9,433 nucleotides of DNA from Candidatus Rokuibacteriota bacterium (GTDB lineage Bacteria > Methylomirabilota > Methylomirabilia > Rokubacteriales > CSP1-6): the NCBI GenBank assembly GCA_003221595.1, contig QHSM01000046.1, forward strand, positions 1-9,433, given 5' to 3'. The position numbers and the translations under genes are program-made. Shown here piece after piece: positions 6,738 to 9,433 of this stretch. Position 1 is the stretch's first letter. Every line of letters starts with the position of its first letter. The notes under the pieces are model-generated. The model saw only the letters and a list, made by a program, of their open reading frames with translations, was not told the DNA's origin and searched no databases.

Positions 6738-7286
6738 CTATCCCAGGATGACCCAGAGGGCCTGGGCCCGCTTCGCGCCGAGGTTTTCCCAGCCGTGCGG
6801 CACGCCGCCGTCGAGGAGGGCGCTGTCGCCGGCCTCGAGGAGGTGGCGGTCGCCGTTGTAGTGGAGCGCCACCCGGCCCTCGAGGACGTAGAAGAGCTTC
6901 ATCTGCCCGGGCTTGATGATGACCTTCTCGGTCGTGAACCCGCGCGACTTCGGGCCGAGCGTCGTGACCACCGCGCGGATCTTTCCCTGGAAGAGTCCCG
7001 CGCCGAGCACCGCCCACCGCTCGGAGGAGCCGTCGAACGACACGACCGGATAGTCCCGCTTGCGCGAGACGACGATGCTGCCGGCGGGCGTGCCGTCGAA
7101 GAGCGCCGCGATCGGCACGCCGAACGCGGACGCGATCTTGCCGAGCGTGTGCAGCGAGGGCGACAGGCGCCCCGACTCGATCTGCGAGACCATGCTCGGG
7201 GTCAGGTCCGCCTTCTCGGCGAGCTGGCGCTGCTGCAGCTCGCGCTCGGCGCGGAGATGCTTGATGCGCTCGCCGAGGGCCGTCAC
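6738..7286 (-). CDS. XRE-family transcriptional regulator with C-terminal cupin domain
   Basis: A 182-residue DNA-binding protein. Residues 3-65 form an XRE/Cro helix-turn-helix, with QRQLAEKADLTPSMVSQIESG (19-39) as the turn and recognition helices. A linker follows, and residues 105-180 form a cupin sensor fold (KPGQMKLFYVLEGRVALHY, then AGDSALLDGGVPHGWENLG). The histidines expected in cupin motif 1 are absent (QMKLFYVLEG); in motif 2 only the H of PHGWEN remains, so this cupin probably binds an organic ligand rather than a metal. The start is a GTG at 7286 in a four-base GTGA overlap with the reductase beta gene. The stop is TAG at 6740, five bases before boxC. Its place between the two catabolic blocks suggests it controls this operon, possibly in response to an aromatic acid or CoA thioester; that is inference. 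It is not of the BoxR type, which joins XRE to a shikimate-kinase-like domain. Confidence 0.9.
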   Translation of the reverse strand: MTALGERIKHLRAERELQQRQLAEKADLTPSMVSQIESGRLSPSLHTLGKIASAFGVPIAALFDGTPAGSIVVSRKRDYPVVSFDGSSERWAVLGAGLFQGKIRAVVTTLGPKSRGFTTEKVIIKPGQMKLFYVLEGRVALHYNGDRHLLEAGDSALLDGGVPHGWENLGAKRAQALWVILG

Positions 7287-8296
7287 GCGACTTCCTCCGA
7301 TGCGGCGCCGGCGTCCCCGAGCCCGGCGACGGCGGCGAGCGCCCGCGCGACGTAGACCCGCGCGACTCTCTTGCGATAGGGATGGCTGAAGTCGGTGTTG
7401 TCGAGCGGCTTGGCGGGGCCGGCGGCCAGGTCGGCCACGCGCTGGATCAGCTCGCGCGTGACGCGCTGACCAACGAGCGCGGCGGCCGCCTTCTCGGCCG
7501 GCCGGGGCAGCGCGGCGACCGCGCCCAGGACGATCCGGGCGTCGCGGACGATGTCACCGTCCATCCGGGCCGCCACCGCGACGCCCAGCACCGGGAAGTC
7601 GAACGACCCGCGGCGCCGGAGCTTGAGATACACCGATCGCCAACCCTCGGCCGCCGGCAGCATGATGTCCGTGACGATCTCCTCCGGTCGCTTGGCGAGG
7701 TAGTCGATGCCATCGTCCCGATAGAGCGCCGCGATCGGCACCGTGCGCTCGCCGCCGGCGCCGACCAGCCGCACCCGCGCGCCGAGCGCCCACAGCACGG
7801 GCGCGGTGTCGGACGACGACACGGCCCAGCATCGTGAGCTGCCGGGCGCGACCAGACAGATGTCGCCGTCCTTCTTCATGCAGAAGCCGATCGCCTTGCG
7901 CCATTCGTAGGACTGATTGTAGTAGTTGCAGCGGGTGTCCACGCACACATTGCCTCCGATAGTACCCATATTCTGGAGTTGAGGCGAAGACACAAGTCCG
8001 GCCGCCGTCGCCAGCGCCGGAAAGTCGCGCGCGACACCGGGGTGAGCGGTGACCGCCGAGAGCGTCGTCGCCGCGCCGATCGTCCAGCCGGCGGAAGAGC
8101 CCCGGACACCCTGGAGCTCGCGGATCCCGCGGATCGCCACGAGGATCTTCGGCTCCATCTGCCGCCGCTTCATGTTGGGATAGAGGTCGGTCCCGCCCGC
8201 CACGAGCGTCGCATCCCGCCCGTGCTCGATCATCAGGCGCGCCACGGCGTCGACCGTGCGCGGCGCGACATGGGTGAAGGGCGGAAGCCTGATCAT
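7283..8296 (-). CDS. hcrB: 4-Hydroxybenzoyl-CoA reductase beta subunit (FAD and [4Fe-4S])
   Basis: FAD-binding subunit of a xanthine-oxidase-family hydroxylase/reductase. FAD-contact segments are VAGGTDLYPNM (32-42) and MGTIGGNVC (110-118). What marks it as a 4-hydroxybenzoyl-CoA reductase beta subunit rather than an ordinary CoxM-type subunit is the inserted loop with cysteines C123 (DTRCNYYNQS), C139 (IGFCMKK), C147 (DICLV) and C156 (SSRCWAV). They are offset by one from the four [4Fe-4S] ligands I recall for the Thauera aromatica enzyme. This subunit passes electrons through the extra cluster during reductive removal of the para-hydroxyl. The ATG at 8296 gives 337 residues and aligns with the family N-terminus (IRLPPFTHVAPRTVDAV); GAGGA lies ten bases before it. 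A TTG at 8407 in the same frame would add 37 residues and is less likely. The gene overlaps the regulator gene by four bases. Confidence 0.9.
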   Translation of the reverse strand: MIRLPPFTHVAPRTVDAVARLMIEHGRDATLVAGGTDLYPNMKRRQMEPKILVAIRGIRELQGVRGSSAGWTIGAATTLSAVTAHPGVARDFPALATAAGLVSSPQLQNMGTIGGNVCVDTRCNYYNQSYEWRKAIGFCMKKDGDICLVAPGSSRCWAVSSSDTAPVLWALGARVRLVGAGGERTVPIAALYRDDGIDYLAKRPEEIVTDIMLPAAEGWRSVYLKLRRRGSFDFPVLGVAVAARMDGDIVRDARIVLGAVAALPRPAEKAAAALVGQRVTRELIQRVADLAAGPAKPLDNTDFSHPYRKRVARVYVARALAAVAGLGDAGAASEEVA

Positions 8297-8362
8297 GGTA
8301 GCGGGGTCCTCGAGGCCGGCTTCAACCGAGGGTGGCCTGACAAAGATGCGAGCCGGCTCCGC

Positions 8363-8404
8363 TTCGGCGGACAACCACTCGAGTTCTGCGGACAACCCTT
8401 CGAG
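8363..8404 (-). repeat. Two-copy 21-base tandem repeat in the 139-base spacer between the reductase genes
   Basis: In the spacer 8297-8435 two adjacent 21-base units (8384-8404 and 8363-8383) match at 18 of 21 positions; the shared core on the minus strand is GGTTGTCCGC. The units keep the frame of the downstream beta-subunit gene, where they would encode LEGLSAE followed by LEWLSAE, a seven-residue repeat. The spacer contains no recognisable gene. A 48-codon open frame (8439-8293) overlaps both neighbours by four bases but has the Ser/Arg/Pro-rich composition of an out-of-frame reading. The repeat could be relic coding sequence, part of an N-terminal extension, or a regulatory site. Confidence 0.6.
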
Positions 8405-8435
8405 CAACGGCTCCGGGAATCGGTCGGACTTCTCT

Positions 8436-9433
8436 TCATGAGCTAAATGGCCGGACGACGACGGCGTCGGCCGGCTGGCCGAACGCCGACTCGACCACGA
8501 TCGGCTCCTTGAACGTCAGCAGCGGGAGCTTCAGCGGGCCGACGCGCGCCGGCCGTCCCAGCCGCTTTTCCTCGAGCGCCTTGAGCACCTTGTCCGGAGT
8601 GATCGGCACCTCGTCGATACGAATCCCGAGCGCGTGATGGATGGCGTTCGCGATGGCCGGGATCACCGGGAGCAGGGGCCCCTGTCCGGCTTCCTTGGCC
8701 CCGAACGGTCCCTCGGGGTCGTCGGTCTCCACGAGGATGGTGTGGATCTCGGGTGTCTCGAGCGTGGTCGGGCTCTTGTAGTCGAGCATCGAGGGGTGCT
8801 TGTGGAGATTCTTCCTGAAAACCTGCTCCTCCATCAAGGCCTCGCCGATGCCCATGTATACCGAGCCCTCCACCTGCCCCTCGACCAGGAGCGGGTTCAG
8901 GGCGCGGCCGACATCGTGGGCGATCCATACGTCCTCGAGGTCGACCTGCCCCGTCTGCTCGTCGACGGTGAGCTCCACGACACACGCGGAGTACGAGTAG
9001 CAGGGGGACGGCCCGACGCCGCCGCCCTTGAACTTCCCCGCGCGCTTCGGCGGCGCGTACGAGCCTGGGAAGGCGAGCACGCCGTGCAGGGCCTCGCCGA
9101 GCTCGACCGCCCGCGCGAAAGGCACCGCCCTGTCCCAGTCGTCGGGCACGCCCACCTTGCGCTCGCGGGCGACGAGGGACGCCGGGCTCACCTCGAGCTT
9201 CTCCGCGACCGCCTTGAAGATGGCAGCCCGGAGCCGCTCGGCCGCCTGGATCGCCGCCATGCCGCACATGAGCGTCACGCGCGAGGAATACGAGCCCAGA
9301 TCGACGGGAGTCAGGCTCGTGTCGGCCGGATGTACATGGACGTCCTTCGGATCGATGCCGAGGACCTCAGCGGTCAGGTACGCGAGGACGGAGTCCGACC
9401 CCTGGCCGATGTCGGTCGCGCCGCACAGCACCG
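8436..9433 (-). CDS. hcrA: 4-Hydroxybenzoyl-CoA reductase alpha subunit, molybdopterin-binding, C-terminal part (runs off the right edge)
   Basis: About 331 C-terminal residues of a molybdenum-cofactor-binding subunit of the xanthine oxidase family. GATDIGQGSDSVLAYLTAEV at the visible N-terminal end is a molybdopterin-contact loop, SYSSRVTLMCGMAA is the following cofactor segment, and GAKEAGQGPLLPVIPAIANA holds the glutamate expected to act as the catalytic base near molybdenum. The full subunit is normally 750-800 residues, so over half lies beyond the edge; the GTG near 9430 is an internal valine codon, not a start. Assignment to the 4-hydroxybenzoyl-CoA reductase subtype rests mainly on the adjacent beta subunit with its [4Fe-4S] loop. 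After the conserved ITPDKVLKAL there is a tail of about 45 residues ending at TGA 8438-8436. The small [2Fe-2S] gamma subunit is not in the window and may lie to the right. Confidence 0.85.
   Translation of the reverse strand, partial: VLCGATDIGQGSDSVLAYLTAEVLGIDPKDVHVHPADTSLTPVDLGSYSSRVTLMCGMAAIQAAERLRAAIFKAVAEKLEVSPASLVARERKVGVPDDWDRAVPFARAVELGEALHGVLAFPGSYAPPKRAGKFKGGGVGPSPCYSYSACVVELTVDEQTGQVDLEDVWIAHDVGRALNPLLVEGQVEGSVYMGIGEALMEEQVFRKNLHKHPSMLDYKSPTTLETPEIHTILVETDDPEGPFGAKEAGQGPLLPVIPAIANAIHHALGIRIDEVPITPDKVLKALEEKRLGRPARVGPLKLPLLTFKEPIVVESAFGQPADAVVVRPFSS

Noticed and set aside
6733..7017. N-terminal extension of boxC up to 7017
   Set aside because: This stretch is an out-of-frame reading of the XRE-cupin regulator; boxC homologues begin close to the GTG at 6732.
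8293..8439. 48-codon open frame with four-base ATGA overlaps to both reductase genes
   Set aside because: The overlaps look operon-like, but the product (start MKRSPTDSRSRCSKGC) has the Ser/Arg/Pro-rich composition of an out-of-frame reading and matches nothing known to me. Kept only as a note under the spacer.
8443..9267. Minus-strand open frame overlapping hcrA in another frame
   Set aside because: Arg/Gly-rich shadow of the molybdopterin subunit, which itself shows clear family motifs in its own frame.

Overview
The window comes from a GC-rich bacterium whose codon third positions are mostly G or C. Every supported gene is on the minus strand, so transcription runs from the right edge to the left. 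The organism cannot be named from sequence alone. The gene families fit a soil or sediment aromatic degrader, either proteobacterial or one of the uncultured high-GC phyla; that placement is inference.

Right to left in transcription order: (1) 9433-8436, the C-terminal part of a molybdopterin-binding subunit resembling 4-hydroxybenzoyl-CoA reductase alpha, cut by the window edge. (2) 8435-8297, a 139-base spacer with a 21-base tandem repeat. (3) 8296-7283, the FAD/[4Fe-4S] beta subunit of the same reductase. (4) 7286-6738, an XRE-type helix-turn-helix regulator with a C-terminal cupin. (5) 6732-5059, boxC, the benzoyl-CoA dihydrodiol ring-cleaving enzyme. (6) 5059-3641, boxB, the di-iron benzoyl-CoA epoxidase. 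(7) 3639-2167, a benzoate-CoA ligase interrupted by an in-frame amber codon, with its intact last 25 codons still readable down to a TGA at 2089. (8) 2074-809, a second ligase of the phenylacetate-CoA ligase (PaaK-like) family. (9) 726-1, the N-terminal part of a class III adenylate cyclase, cut by the left edge and set apart by an 82-base gap.

Genes 3 to 8 are packed with overlaps or gaps of at most 14 bases (gene 7 measured to its TGA at 2089), so they look like one operon for aromatic acid degradation through CoA thioesters. The inferred route is CoA activation of an aromatic acid by one or both ligases, reductive removal of a para-hydroxyl from 4-hydroxybenzoyl-CoA by the molybdenum reductase to give benzoyl-CoA, 2,3-epoxidation by BoxB, and hydrolytic ring cleavage by BoxC. 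The XRE-cupin protein is the likely pathway regulator. The reductase gamma subunit, BoxA (the expected electron donor of BoxB) and the semialdehyde dehydrogenase BoxD are not in the window.

The points most worth a second look are the amber codon that removes the catalytic lysine of the benzoate-CoA ligase, the pairing of a reductive dehydroxylase with the oxygen-dependent box pathway in one gene row, and the use of an XRE-cupin regulator where box clusters of known denitrifiers carry an XRE-shikimate-kinase-like protein (BoxR).
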